Source of the DNA: Paenibacillus sp. MAEPY2
Lineage (GTDB): Bacteria; Bacillota; Bacilli; Paenibacillales; Paenibacillaceae
Direction of reading: 5' to 3'
Assembly: GCF_000499205.1 (NCBI RefSeq)
Contig: NZ_AWUK01000038.1
Span: 124,001 to 188,000 of the forward strand
Length of the DNA stretch: 64,000 bases
Below are positions 16,374 through 24,979 of the stretch, in pieces. The notes under the pieces were generated by a model. The model did not search any database. It had not been told where the DNA came from and worked only from the letters and a program-made list of their open reading frames with translations. The translations under genes were made by a program, and so were the position numbers. Within the stretch, counting starts at the first letter, position 1, and the number at the start of each line of letters is the position of its first letter.

Positions 16374-17087
16374 ATGATGATTCAAGGAGTTGCTCATCGC
16401 GGTTATCCAAAAAAGTATCCTGAAAATACGATTTCCTCCTTTTTAAAGGCGGTAGAGCTTGGGTTCACACATCTGGAACTCGATGTTCATCTCAGCAAGG
16501 ATGGAATTCCAGTTGTCATTCATGACCATACACTTGACCGTATGACCAATGGAACGGGCAGGGTGGTCGATTACACAGCTTCGGAGCTGCAATCTTTAGA
16601 AATGGAGCAAGCGGAGCATATTCCAACCCTGGAAGAGGTACTGCGAACTTTAAAGGGTAAGATTCAACTTAACATTGAGCTGAAGCAGATGGGAAACTAT
16701 TATCCTCAGCTGGAGGAAAGGGTTCTTGAAGTGATTGAGGAATTCGGCATGCTGAATCAGGTGGTCATTACGTCATTTGATTTTGATGCCCTGGAGAAAA
16801 TCAGGCAACGTTCAGGCGATGTACGCATCGGTCTCATCACCTTTGGCTGTTCGAAGGCTATTCTTGACTGGTCTCAAGAAATGGGGGCGACATTCTTATC
16901 CATACACCATGCCTTTGTGACCGATCATTACATTCATCAATGTAAAGAATTAGGAATTCAACTGATGGCTTGGACAATTAATGAGACTTCCGTCATGAAG
17001 AAATTTCAGGAGTATCCGTCCGTATGGGTCTGTACAGACGAACTGGAATGCTTCATAGATGTATTGGAGTTGTCCAGCTCATTGTGA
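16374..17087 (+). CDS. ugpQ: Cytoplasmic glycerophosphodiester phosphodiesterase
   Basis: 237 residues, a complete GDPD barrel: AHRGYPKKYPENT (catalytic His with the PENT loop), LELDVHLSKDG and VIHDHTLDRMTNGTG (metal-binding Glu/Asp and second His), IELK, and the closing MAWTIN. No signal peptide, so like UgpQ it acts on imported diesters, giving glycerol-3-phosphate and an alcohol. AGGAGGTAACAAAAC precedes tandem ATG codons at 16374 and 16377. Placement in a ugp-type operon supports the name. Confidence 0.92.
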   Translation: MMIQGVAHRGYPKKYPENTISSFLKAVELGFTHLELDVHLSKDGIPVVIHDHTLDRMTNGTGRVVDYTASELQSLEMEQAEHIPTLEEVLRTLKGKIQLNIELKQMGNYYPQLEERVLEVIEEFGMLNQVVITSFDFDALEKIRQRSGDVRIGLITFGCSKAILDWSQEMGATFLSIHHAFVTDHYIHQCKELGIQLMAWTINETSVMKKFQEYPSVWVCTDELECFIDVLELSSSL

Positions 17088-17105
17088 GCGGGCAAACGTA
17101 CGGTT

Positions 17106-17939
17106 ATGGAGGATTTATATGCTTATGATGCTTATTGCTTTGATTTGGACGGAACAATCTATATTGGCCAGATGAGACTGCCTGGTGTAAATCGCTTTAT
17201 AAGCAGCCTGCGGTCACGAGGCAAACGTCTGTTGTTCCTTACCAATACTCCTGTTCTTACCAAGGAGGATTGCTACAAGCGGCTGCTGAGTTTGGGCATT
17301 TCGTGCCAGCCTGATGAAATTCTGACCGCCGGCTATGTGTCGGGAATGTATTTTGCAGAGCATGCGCCGGACGCCAAGGTGCTGGTTGTAGGGGAGGAGG
17401 CTTTGCGGAGAGAACTTCGAGCAATCGGGATAGCAATTACCGAGGATCCGAATCAATCCACGCATGTGTTAGTCGGAATGGATCGGAAATTTCATTACGA
17501 TAAGCTCCATCGGGCGGCAAAAGCAGTGCGCCATGGAGCAGCTCTGCTCGCAACGAATCCGGACAATTGCTGCCCCGTTCCAGGGGATATCATCCCGGAC
17601 ACCGGAGCCATTCTAAGCTCAATCGAGGCGGCTAGCCAGCAGAAAGCATCGGTCGTGATTGGCAAGCCCTCTCGCTATTATGCAGAGAAGGCACTCCAGC
17701 TTTTGGATGTGGACAGCAGCAGATGTCTCATGATAGGCGATCGGCTGGAAACAGACATTTTATTTGGACAACAGAATGGGATGAAGACTGCGCTCGTGCT
17801 TACGGGCATCTCATCAAGAGAGGATATCGCAAAGACAGATATCGTTCCGGACTATATATGGCCTTCCCTCAACGAATGCATCATGGAGCAGCAGGTCCAT
17901 TCAAAGACTTCAAATGTGTTGCAGGTGGAGAAGGCTTAA
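17106..17939 (+). CDS. HAD-IIA family phosphatase (glycerol-phosphate phosphatase candidate)
   Basis: 277 residues. HAD motif I is FDLDGTIYIG (Asp13, Asp15), motif II is FLTNTP, motif III Lys is in VIGKPS, and motif IV is MIGDRLETDI. The cap of the NagD/AraL/PGP type lies between motifs II and III. In this operon the natural substrate would be glycerol phosphate from the GDPD reaction, releasing phosphate. Start ATG at 17106, 18 bp after the ugpQ stop; TACGGTT is a weak ribosome site, so translation may be coupled. Confidence 0.85.
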   Translation: MEDLYAYDAYCFDLDGTIYIGQMRLPGVNRFISSLRSRGKRLLFLTNTPVLTKEDCYKRLLSLGISCQPDEILTAGYVSGMYFAEHAPDAKVLVVGEEALRRELRAIGIAITEDPNQSTHVLVGMDRKFHYDKLHRAAKAVRHGAALLATNPDNCCPVPGDIIPDTGAILSSIEAASQQKASVVIGKPSRYYAEKALQLLDVDSSRCLMIGDRLETDILFGQQNGMKTALVLTGISSREDIAKTDIVPDYIWPSLNECIMEQQVHSKTSNVLQVEKA

Positions 17940-17976
17940 GCGGCAAGGTGACCAAAAAAAGATGGAGGTGGCGTTT

Positions 17977-18813
17977 ATGCGTCTGGCGTTACTTGGCGAT
18001 CTTCACTATTCAAGCATGAGTCACGGGACAGAAGAAGTGAAAGCTGCAAGAGTCCGGGCATACGAGCATATGCTCAAGGCTTTTCTGAAGGAGGAGGCGG
18101 ACTTTCATATCTCTATTGGGGATTTAACGCATGAAGGAACAGCTCAGGAACTCCGGTCGATTTACTCTATTCTTGCGAAAAGTGAAAAGAACTTCATTCA
18201 TGTTCTCGGCAATCATGATACGTATTCATTGCCAAAGCATGAAATTTCCACATTTACAGGTCAGCCATGCTATCGAGCCATAGATACGCCTCACGCCAAA
18301 CTGATTTTTTTGGATACGACCAAGGAGATGAACCGTTCGGATTGGGGAGGAGAGTTGAACGAAGAGCAGCTGACATGGCTTAAAGCTCAGCTTACCGATT
18401 CTCATCAGAAGCAGGTTCTGCTTTTTGGGCATCATCCGGTATTTGATACAACTGCGCGCTCGACGCTCGATAAGCTGTACATTCGTCCTCAGGATGAACT
18501 AAAAGACATGATCAATAGTCGGCCTGAAGGTGGCATCTATTTTTGCGGGCATAATCACATGAACTCAATCGTGAAGCAAGGAAATTGGCATTATGTACAG
18601 ACCGCAGCTTGTCTTGATGTGCCAGCATACCGCGTTATTGACGTTCATGAGGGCGAGGTAACCATAACTCATCGGCTTATACAGGATGCTGATCTTAATC
18701 ATGATATTCAGAGCTTTTGTCGTGATACGCCTGGCTTTGGTCCTGTAGCTGATGCGCTGGGAGAAGAGAGCGACCTTCTGTTAACCGTTCAATTAACGTC
18801 GGCCGCACAATAA
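17977..18813 (+). CDS. Metallophosphoesterase of the GpdQ/CpdA type
   Basis: 278 residues. The five calcineurin-like motifs are visible: GDLH (Asp8, His10), GDLTHEG (Asp49), GNHD (Asn79, His80), GHHPVF and GHNHMN. GpdQ and CpdA relatives cleave glycerophosphodiesters and cyclic nucleotides. GGAGGTG at 17964-17970 supports the ATG at 17977; the longer reading from 17914 lacks a ribosome site. It offers a second phosphodiesterase route in the same operon as ugpQ. The stop overlaps the preferred frame of the next gene by one base. Confidence 0.88.
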   Translation: MRLALLGDLHYSSMSHGTEEVKAARVRAYEHMLKAFLKEEADFHISIGDLTHEGTAQELRSIYSILAKSEKNFIHVLGNHDTYSLPKHEISTFTGQPCYRAIDTPHAKLIFLDTTKEMNRSDWGGELNEEQLTWLKAQLTDSHQKQVLLFGHHPVFDTTARSTLDKLYIRPQDELKDMINSRPEGGIYFCGHNHMNSIVKQGNWHYVQTAACLDVPAYRVIDVHEGEVTITHRLIQDADLNHDIQSFCRDTPGFGPVADALGEESDLLLTVQLTSAAQ

Positions 18814-18836
18814 TGGAAGAAGAAGGAGGGATTGGC

Positions 18837-19925
18837 TTGGCACAAATTGTACTGAAGCAGATTGAAAAAAGCTTCAAGCAGGATAAAGTCATCGAAGGTC
18901 TCAATCTGACCATTGAGGATGGGTCATTTACGGTATTGGTTGGCCCGTCCGGCTGTGGAAAATCGACGACACTCCGCATGATCGCAGGGCTTGATAAGGA
19001 GTCGGCCGGCGAAATTTGGATCGGAGACCATTGTGTCAATGGAGTGGAGCCAGGCAAGCGAAATATTGCCATGGTATTTCAAAACTATGCACTTTATCCA
19101 ATGATGACGGTCAAGGAAAATATCGAATTCGGCTTAGTGAACCGTAAGGTGCCTCGAACGGAGCGGGAGCGTCTTGTTAAGGAGATCACCGAGGTCGTCG
19201 GTCTAGCCGAATATTTGCATAAGAAGCCGCAGGCTCTGTCCGGAGGTCAGCGGCAGCGGGTTGCCTTAGCCCGGGCCATGGTTAAGAATCCAGGGGTCTT
19301 CCTGATGGACGAGCCATTGTCCAATTTGGATGCCAAGCTTCGCCATCAGATGCGAACGGAGTTAATTCAGCTTCACAAACGGCTAGGTGCAACCTTTGTC
19401 TTTGTTACTCATGACCAGGTTGAGGCCATGTCGATGGGAGATCGTATCGTCATCATGAACAAAGGACGTATTCAACAAGCGGATAGTCCAATGAAAATCT
19501 ACGATGATCCGGATAATGTTTTCACAGCCCAGTTTATCGGCACACCACCGATGAATGTAATTGATCGTGAACGAATCCTACCTTTGCTACATGGGCAGCT
19601 GCATGACGAAATTGGGCAGCTTGGCTTCCGTCCGGAGAAGGCAACGATGACGACTGAGAACAGGCCGCAGCCCGGACAATTGCAGTTCCCGGCTCGTATC
19701 CTGACACGCGAGACACTGGGTGCAGAAATCATCTATCAACTGGAATCCGCGCTTGGTCTTGTCTCCGTGAAGAGCTTTTTGAAGCCGTTGGAGTCAGCCT
19801 CCGAGGTATACATCTCCGTGTCTATGCAGGATCTGTACTATTTTGACCGGGGCGGTATGCGCGCCCGCCAGCATGAGCGGGCCGAAATTGAAGAGCTTAT
19901 TGTTCTGGGAGGGAACTATTCATGA
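18837..19925 (+). CDS. ugpC: ABC importer ATP-binding protein (UgpC/MsmX type)
   Basis: 362 residues. Walker A GPSGCGKSTT, Q-loop VFQNYALYP, signature LSGGQRQRVAL, Walker B LMDEPLSNLD, then VTHDQVEAMSMGD and a C-terminal TOBE/OB region. This is the sugar and glycerol-phosphate importer class. TTG at 18837 is preferred since AGAAGGAGGG ends 6 nt before; an ATG at 18813 overlaps the upstream stop. ATGA overlap with the permease follows. Confidence 0.9.
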   Translation: MAQIVLKQIEKSFKQDKVIEGLNLTIEDGSFTVLVGPSGCGKSTTLRMIAGLDKESAGEIWIGDHCVNGVEPGKRNIAMVFQNYALYPMMTVKENIEFGLVNRKVPRTERERLVKEITEVVGLAEYLHKKPQALSGGQRQRVALARAMVKNPGVFLMDEPLSNLDAKLRHQMRTELIQLHKRLGATFVFVTHDQVEAMSMGDRIVIMNKGRIQQADSPMKIYDDPDNVFTAQFIGTPPMNVIDRERILPLLHGQLHDEIGQLGFRPEKATMTTENRPQPGQLQFPARILTRETLGAEIIYQLESALGLVSVKSFLKPLESASEVYISVSMQDLYYFDRGGMRARQHERAEIEELIVLGGNYS

Positions 19926-20794
19926 CGGTTTGGTCCAGGCTTCGTCCCTATGCCATGGTGGCTCCCTCCATCGTAGTGTTCTCCATTTTTTTCATCTATC
20001 CGATCTTTTATATGATCTTCTTGAGCTTTTACAACTGGGATTTCATTAATCCGGTCAAGGAGTTTGTCGGCTTTAACAACTTTGTCGAGCTGTTTAAGGA
20101 TAATGAGTTTCTTCAGGTGCTGAGCAACTCCTTGAACTATACGCTTCTTTCCGTATCCTTATCCATTGTAATTTCGCTTCTGCTAGCGATATGGCTGAAT
20201 CGGGAAGGGGCATGGTACGGATTTGTTCAGGGAGCACTCTTTAGTCCACATATTGTTTCACTTGTATCTGTATCCCTGGTGTGGATGTGGCTAATGGACC
20301 CCAAATTCGGATTGCTTAACGCTTTGCTGGACATAGTTGGCTTGCCCAAGCAGACATGGCTGAGCAGCCCGGACAGTTCATTACTGTCGCTTGTGCTTGT
20401 TTCGGTCTGGAAGGGCGTGGGCTACAATGCTCTCATCTTCATCGCTGGTCTGCAAAGCATTCCTAAGGATGTGTATGAGGCTTCAGCTCTGGACGAGGCC
20501 AATTGGTGGCGGAAGTTCTACAAGATTACGCTTCCCATGCTTTCGCCGACCCTGTTTTTCTTAATTATCATTAATTTGATCAGTTCATTCCAGGTGTTTG
20601 AGACCATTGCCATTATGACCAATGGGGGTCCGATCAATTCAACGAACACACTTGTCTTTTACATCTACGAGTACGGATTCCGTTACTTCAAGATTGGTTA
20701 CGCTTCGGCAGCGGGAGCGATCCTGCTCGTTGTCGTTGGTTTACTTACGCTAGTCTACTTCAAGTTGCTGAGCCGCAAGGTTCACTACCAATAG
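19922..20794 (+). CDS. ugpA: Glycerol-phosphate/sugar-type ABC permease (UgpA-like)
   Basis: 290 residues, six membrane segments. The EAA loop is YEASALDEANWWRKFYKITLP. It starts with ATGA overlapping the ATPase gene. It is the first of two permeases of the CUT1 class; together with UgpE it forms the channel for glycerol-3-phosphate or glycerophosphodiesters. Specificity is inferred from the diesterase genes upstream; a sugar substrate is the alternative. Confidence 0.88.
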   Translation: MTVWSRLRPYAMVAPSIVVFSIFFIYPIFYMIFLSFYNWDFINPVKEFVGFNNFVELFKDNEFLQVLSNSLNYTLLSVSLSIVISLLLAIWLNREGAWYGFVQGALFSPHIVSLVSVSLVWMWLMDPKFGLLNALLDIVGLPKQTWLSSPDSSLLSLVLVSVWKGVGYNALIFIAGLQSIPKDVYEASALDEANWWRKFYKITLPMLSPTLFFLIIINLISSFQVFETIAIMTNGGPINSTNTLVFYIYEYGFRYFKIGYASAAGAILLVVVGLLTLVYFKLLSRKVHYQ

Positions 20795-20813
20795 AGAGGG
20801 GAAGGGAAATGTC

Positions 20814-21638
20814 ATGGCAAGGAAGTCGTTGCTGCGTATCCTGAATATTACGGCCACGATCGTTTTGGTTGCGATTTTTGCAATCCCTTTTCTATGGATG
20901 ATTTCAACATCATTGAAGTCTTACCCGGAGACGGTGATCTTTCCACCCAAGTGGATTCCCTCCAAGGTGATGTGGAGCAATTTCCAAGCGGCGTGGGAAT
21001 CAGGGCCTTTTTTGAAATATCTACTGAATAGCGTTGTTGTATCAGTCAGTATACTCATTCTTCAATTCACGACCATTATATTGGCAGCCTATGCTTTTGC
21101 AAGGTACTCCTTCAAAGGAGACAAGCTGTTATTCGGGATAACGATGGTGACCTTGATGATCCCGGGTCAGCTCATTTTCCTGCCTGTGTATTTGTTGATG
21201 AGCAAGTGGGGACTCATTAATAATTTGCTGGCACTCATACTTCCCTTCTCTTCCAGCGCCTTTGGCATATTCATGCTAAGGCAGTCATTCATGCAAGTAC
21301 AGGAAGAGCTTATTGAAGCGGCACGGCTTGACCAAACGCCGGAATGGAAAATCATTCTCAGAATTATGGTGCCGATGGCCCGTCCAACACTGGTCACCTT
21401 TGCATTGTTCAGCTTCATTGCACACTGGAATGATTACTTCTGGCCGCTCGTGATGACAACCTCCGATGCAGCAAGAACGCTTCCGATTGGGATCTCTAAG
21501 CTGCGCGAGGTGGACGGAGGAGCTGCCTGGCACATTCTAATGGCTGGAAACATGATTTTGGTCGTTCCGATTCTGATTGTTTTCTTATTTGGACAACGTC
21601 AAATTATTAAAGCATTTGTCTATTCGGGTGTAAAATAA
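20814..21638 (+). CDS. ugpE: Glycerol-phosphate/sugar-type ABC permease (UgpE-like)
   Basis: 274 residues, six membrane segments, with EAA loop IEAARLDQTPEWKIILRIMVP and the CUT1 MalG-type signatures LWMISTSLKS near the N-terminus and HWNDYFWPL near the C-terminus. GAGAGGGGAAGGG precedes the ATG. Located between ugpA and the binding-protein gene. Confidence 0.89.
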   Translation: MARKSLLRILNITATIVLVAIFAIPFLWMISTSLKSYPETVIFPPKWIPSKVMWSNFQAAWESGPFLKYLLNSVVVSVSILILQFTTIILAAYAFARYSFKGDKLLFGITMVTLMIPGQLIFLPVYLLMSKWGLINNLLALILPFSSSAFGIFMLRQSFMQVQEELIEAARLDQTPEWKIILRIMVPMARPTLVTFALFSFIAHWNDYFWPLVMTTSDAARTLPIGISKLREVDGGAAWHILMAGNMILVVPILIVFLFGQRQIIKAFVYSGVK

Positions 21639-21662
21639 TTAATTTAATAGGAGGATTTATCC

Positions 21663-22973
21663 ATGAAAAAATTTGCATCTATTTTGTTAGCGGCAACGCT
21701 TGCGCTTACTGTAACTGCTTGCGGTGATTCCAACTCCGCTGGTTCAACCGATAATGCTGCTTCCGGTAGTTCGAATGGCACGGCCAACAAACCCATAGAG
21801 ATTACATATTGGTACTCATGGGGAGACAAAATTGCCGAGAACAATGAGAACTTGGTCAAAATGTTTAACGAATCCCAAGATGAAGTGGTTGTGAAGGCTG
21901 AATATCAGGGGACGTACGCAGATCAGCATTCTAAAGCGCAGGCTGCATTCGCAGCGGGCAATGCCCCCGAAGTATGGCAAAATGAAATTGCTTCAGTTGG
22001 TGTGTTTGCCGAATCGGGCATGACGCAGGAGTTGACTTCTTTTGTTGAAAAGGATCAGCTGGATATGGATGATTTCATTCAAGGGCTCATGGGAAATTCT
22101 TATGTGAATGATAAACTGTATGCTCTCCCTTATTTACGCAGCACACCGATCCTGTACTTTAATCGTACGATGCTGAAGGAGGCAGGACTTGATCCAGCTG
22201 GACCCAAGAATTGGGCGGAATTTGAAGATTATGCCCGCAAGTTAACGATCAAGGATCAGCGCTACGGCATCTCAATGCCTGTTGATATTTGGTTCTATGA
22301 GGCTTTTGTGAGACAGAGTGGAGGAACGATGATCAGTGAAGATGGAAAAAGCGCAGCGTTCAACAATGAAACCGGAATTGAGCCTGTGAAGCTGTGGCTG
22401 AAAATGAAGCATGAAGGCATTATGAACATTGGTACAACGGATGATGCTGGTACGCAAGCGAAGACGGATTTCCACAATCAGCGTTCAGCGATGATGTTCT
22501 CCTCTACTGCAGACCTGACAAACAATATGAAGGTTGCAGAAGATCAAGGCTTTGAGTTGGGAACGACATATATGCCAGCGCATGATACGTATGGGGTGCC
22601 GACAGGCGGTGCCAATCTGGTTATGACTTCTGGCCTGTCTCCAGAAAAGCAGGAGGCAGCATGGAAGTTCATCAAGTGGATGACTGCGAAAGAGCAAACG
22701 ATTTATGCAAGCTCCTTTACCGGATATTTGCCTAGCCGCATCAGTGCAGTGGAGAGCGATGAAATGAAGAAGCTTTATGAGGAAAAGCCGCTGTTCAAGG
22801 TGGCGGTTGACCAACTGGAATATGCCGGTCCACGTCCAATGCAGAAGGTGTATCCAGAGATTGGTGAGATGATCAAAAATGAGATTCTTCGTGCGGTTGT
22901 TGATTCTTCCGTTTCGGCAGAGGCAGCTGTAGCTGAAGCGGCGAAGAAGGCCAATGCCTTGCTGAGTAAGTAG
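21663..22973 (+). CDS. ugpB: Solute-binding lipoprotein (UgpB-like)
   Basis: 436 residues. A lipoprotein signal ends TVTAC (Cys20), then a Ser/Asn/Gly linker. The mature domain is a CUT1 extracellular binding protein: ITYWYSWGD, GNAPEVWQN, ALPYLRSTPILYFNRTML, WAEFEDYARKL, and EAAWKFIKWMT. The C-terminus ends in an Ala-rich helix (SAEAAVAEAAKKANALL). AGGAGG precedes the ATG. UgpB relatives bind glycerol-3-phosphate and glycerophosphodiesters. A strong terminator follows. Confidence 0.9.
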   Translation: MKKFASILLAATLALTVTACGDSNSAGSTDNAASGSSNGTANKPIEITYWYSWGDKIAENNENLVKMFNESQDEVVVKAEYQGTYADQHSKAQAAFAAGNAPEVWQNEIASVGVFAESGMTQELTSFVEKDQLDMDDFIQGLMGNSYVNDKLYALPYLRSTPILYFNRTMLKEAGLDPAGPKNWAEFEDYARKLTIKDQRYGISMPVDIWFYEAFVRQSGGTMISEDGKSAAFNNETGIEPVKLWLKMKHEGIMNIGTTDDAGTQAKTDFHNQRSAMMFSSTADLTNNMKVAEDQGFELGTTYMPAHDTYGVPTGGANLVMTSGLSPEKQEAAWKFIKWMTAKEQTIYASSFTGYLPSRISAVESDEMKKLYEEKPLFKVAVDQLEYAGPRPMQKVYPEIGEMIKNEILRAVVDSSVSAEAAVAEAAKKANALLSK

Positions 22974-22990
22974 AGTTATGTTTTAAAATG

Positions 22991-23036
22991 ACCAAGGAGC
23001 TAGGCGGCATATGTGCCGCTTGGCTCTTTGGTTTTG
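22991..23036 (+). terminator. Terminator at the end of cluster B
   Basis: A long imperfect stem (CCAAGGAGCTAGGCGGCA with TGCCGCTTGGCTCTTTGG) around a TATG loop is followed by TTTT. Confidence 0.85.
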
Positions 23037-23057
23037 GTTATAAAACGAGAAAACGTA

Positions 23058-23915
23058 TTATTGAGAAATTGAACTTTTAAAGAAATCCGTAAAATTCACT
23101 GGGGATCTGCCAATCAGGTTTTCCAAAGCGGGATGGGTATGCGAGAAATCTCCCTGTCGACTTGCCTGAAACATTCCCGTAAGCATGCCGACCATTGGTT
23201 CCGGAAGTCCACGGGATATCAAATGGTTCCGATATTCATCATCGGACACGACAATTCGCCGAATCGGTCGATCCAAAACCTTGGAAGCAATCGAAGCGAT
23301 TCTATCCATATCAATCGCTTCGGAAGCCGTAAGGTTAGGAGTGATACCTTCATATCTCTGTTCTGTCAGGATTGCTGCTGTGGCTTCAGCCAAGTCGGAA
23401 TGGGTTGTCCAGGCAACAGGACCATCTTCCGGAGCAATCAATTCCCCTGTTTTCAAGGCGTCACCCATCCACATTATCGCTGATGCGGCATAGAAGCCGT
23501 TTCGCAGCGACGTGTAAGCCATTCCGGAAGATTTTAGTAACTCTTCTGTAGCAGCATGAACGTTCATGGGAGAAAAATGCGACGTTGCTGATGAAAACAT
23601 TTGACTAGTATACAGCAGTCGACGAACCCCGGCTTTCTTTGCCGAGTCAATTGCGGCTTGATGCTGACGAACAGCCACTTCTCCCAAGGAGTGGGAGGAG
23701 ATGAGGAGAACTTGAGATGCTTCCTCAAAGGTGTGAAGGAGACTTTCAGAATTATCGAAATGTCCTTGCCGAACACGAACTCCGCGTTCTTTTAAATCCT
23801 GAGCAGCGTTCACATCACGGACACTTACACCAATATCCCTGGCAGGAATACGCTTGAGAAGTTGCTCTACGATTTTCCGACCTAATTTTCCGTTCGCTCC
23901 TGTAACAACAATCAT
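23058..23915 (-). CDS. NAD(P)H-binding, NmrA/QorB-like reductase
   Basis: 285 residues. The N-terminus begins with a glycine-rich Rossmann motif TGANGKLGRKIVEQLL. SVRD and a later YTSQMF segment with the NmrA-like catalytic region place it with QorB (NADPH:quinone reductase 2) and atypical SDRs. The ATG at 23915 is preferred over the TTG at 23942 because AAAGGATGAG precedes it by about 8 nt. Divergent from a TetR gene that likely controls it. Substrate unknown, probably quinones or aldehydes. Confidence 0.85.
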   Translation of the reverse strand: MIVVTGANGKLGRKIVEQLLKRIPARDIGVSVRDVNAAQDLKERGVRVRQGHFDNSESLLHTFEEASQVLLISSHSLGEVAVRQHQAAIDSAKKAGVRRLLYTSQMFSSATSHFSPMNVHAATEELLKSSGMAYTSLRNGFYAASAIMWMGDALKTGELIAPEDGPVAWTTHSDLAEATAAILTEQRYEGITPNLTASEAIDMDRIASIASKVLDRPIRRIVVSDDEYRNHLISRGLPEPMVGMLTGMFQASRQGDFSHTHPALENLIGRSPVNFTDFFKSSISQ

Positions 23916-23959
23916 TTCTACACTCATCCTTTCGTTTTCCAATCAAAAAAAGTTAGTTG

Positions 23960-23995
23960 TTATACGATTTTGTTTGTGCAATCATAATCGTATAA
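23960..23995. promoter_or_regulatory. Inverted repeat between the QorB-like and TetR genes
   Basis: TTATACGATT (23960-23969) and AATCGTATAA (23986-23995) are perfect 10-bp inverted copies separated by 16 bp, in the divergent promoter region. Likely the operator of the TetR-type protein at 24136. Confidence 0.6.
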
Positions 23996-24135
23996 GTGCG
24001 TGTTGAATAAGTCGCATAATCAAAAGATAAAAGGATTGAGTTGTGCGAACAACCTGCAAAAAGCTGTTTTTGTTGTGTTCCCAACATTGTTGTCCTTTTG
24101 TCTGTTAGTGGAGTTCAAGAGAAAGGGGGCGTGAA

Positions 24136-24729
24136 ATGTCGGTTAATCCTCAGGATCCGCGTGTTAAAAGAACCCGTCAATTGTTCGTCCAGGCTTTTAA
24201 CGATCTGATTGGGAAAAAGAGAAACGTATATTCCATTTCTGTGCACGATATCACGAATCAAGCAATCGTAAATCGGACAACATTTTATGCGCACTTTCAG
24301 GATAAATATGACTTTCTAGAATATTGGATGACGGAAAAATTCCAAATGACGATAAGGGAGAAACTGCCGGAAGAAGCAAGATGTAATGAGGGCAATTTGC
24401 GAATCCTTATGCAAACCATATTCGATTTTCTTTTGCAGTTTAAACAATGTAGTACGCCAGGAGACAAGCAGTTTGAAGCCATGTTTGAAAATGCGATGCA
24501 TCAGGATCTTCATCGACTCCTGCTTAAACGAATAAATGAAGTGCAGACAAAGGACTTTTCGCAAGAAAAATGGGAAGCCATGGCACTCGTTATCAGTTGG
24601 GGCATATTCGGATCGGCATTGCAGTGGAGCCGGAACCCTCAGGATCGCTCATTCGAAACAATGTTTGAAGAAGTCATTGAGGTTTTATCGTTCAATTTGG
24701 CCCCTTATTGGGAGAGCACAACCCGTTAA
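24136..24729 (+). CDS. TetR/AcrR family regulator
   Basis: 197 residues. The N-terminal HTH is recognisable (KRTRQLFVQAFNDLI, ISVHDITNQAIVNRTTFYAHFQDK). The C-terminal half is of the TetR_C_33-like type. Ribosome site AAAGGGGGCG precedes the ATG. It probably controls the divergent QorB-like reductase through the inverted repeat at 23960-23995. A weak hairpin (AAGCATT/AATGCTT, 24734-24753) follows without a good T run. Confidence 0.88.
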   Translation: MSVNPQDPRVKRTRQLFVQAFNDLIGKKRNVYSISVHDITNQAIVNRTTFYAHFQDKYDFLEYWMTEKFQMTIREKLPEEARCNEGNLRILMQTIFDFLLQFKQCSTPGDKQFEAMFENAMHQDLHRLLLKRINEVQTKDFSQEKWEAMALVISWGIFGSALQWSRNPQDRSFETMFEEVIEVLSFNLAPYWESTTR

Positions 24730-24906
24730 AGACAAGCATTTTTTGAATGCTTTGATCCCGTCGATGTAGTCACCTAATGTTTCAAAAAGCATACTTATAG
24801 GAACAACACGAAAAACGTCTTTTCATAACTAAAAAGTAAAGGGGGATATACAGGGCATTTCATTAACGCACCGACGATTTAAAAAAAGTTGCGAAGCTTT
24901 GCCCCT

Positions 24907-24924
24907 TTAGATATGATTATCTAA
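24907..24924. promoter_or_regulatory. Palindrome upstream of the aminopeptidase gene
   Basis: TTAGATA-TGAT-TATCTAA is a perfect 7-4-7 inverted repeat, 56 bp before the start of the aminopeptidase. Possible operator or mRNA hairpin; no matching regulator is apparent. The remaining bases from 24754 to 24906 show nothing recognisable. Confidence 0.3.
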
Positions 24925-24979
24925 TGTGTGTTTCAGCTTATACAGTTAATTGACGATTAAAGATAGTGAGGTAGGAAAA

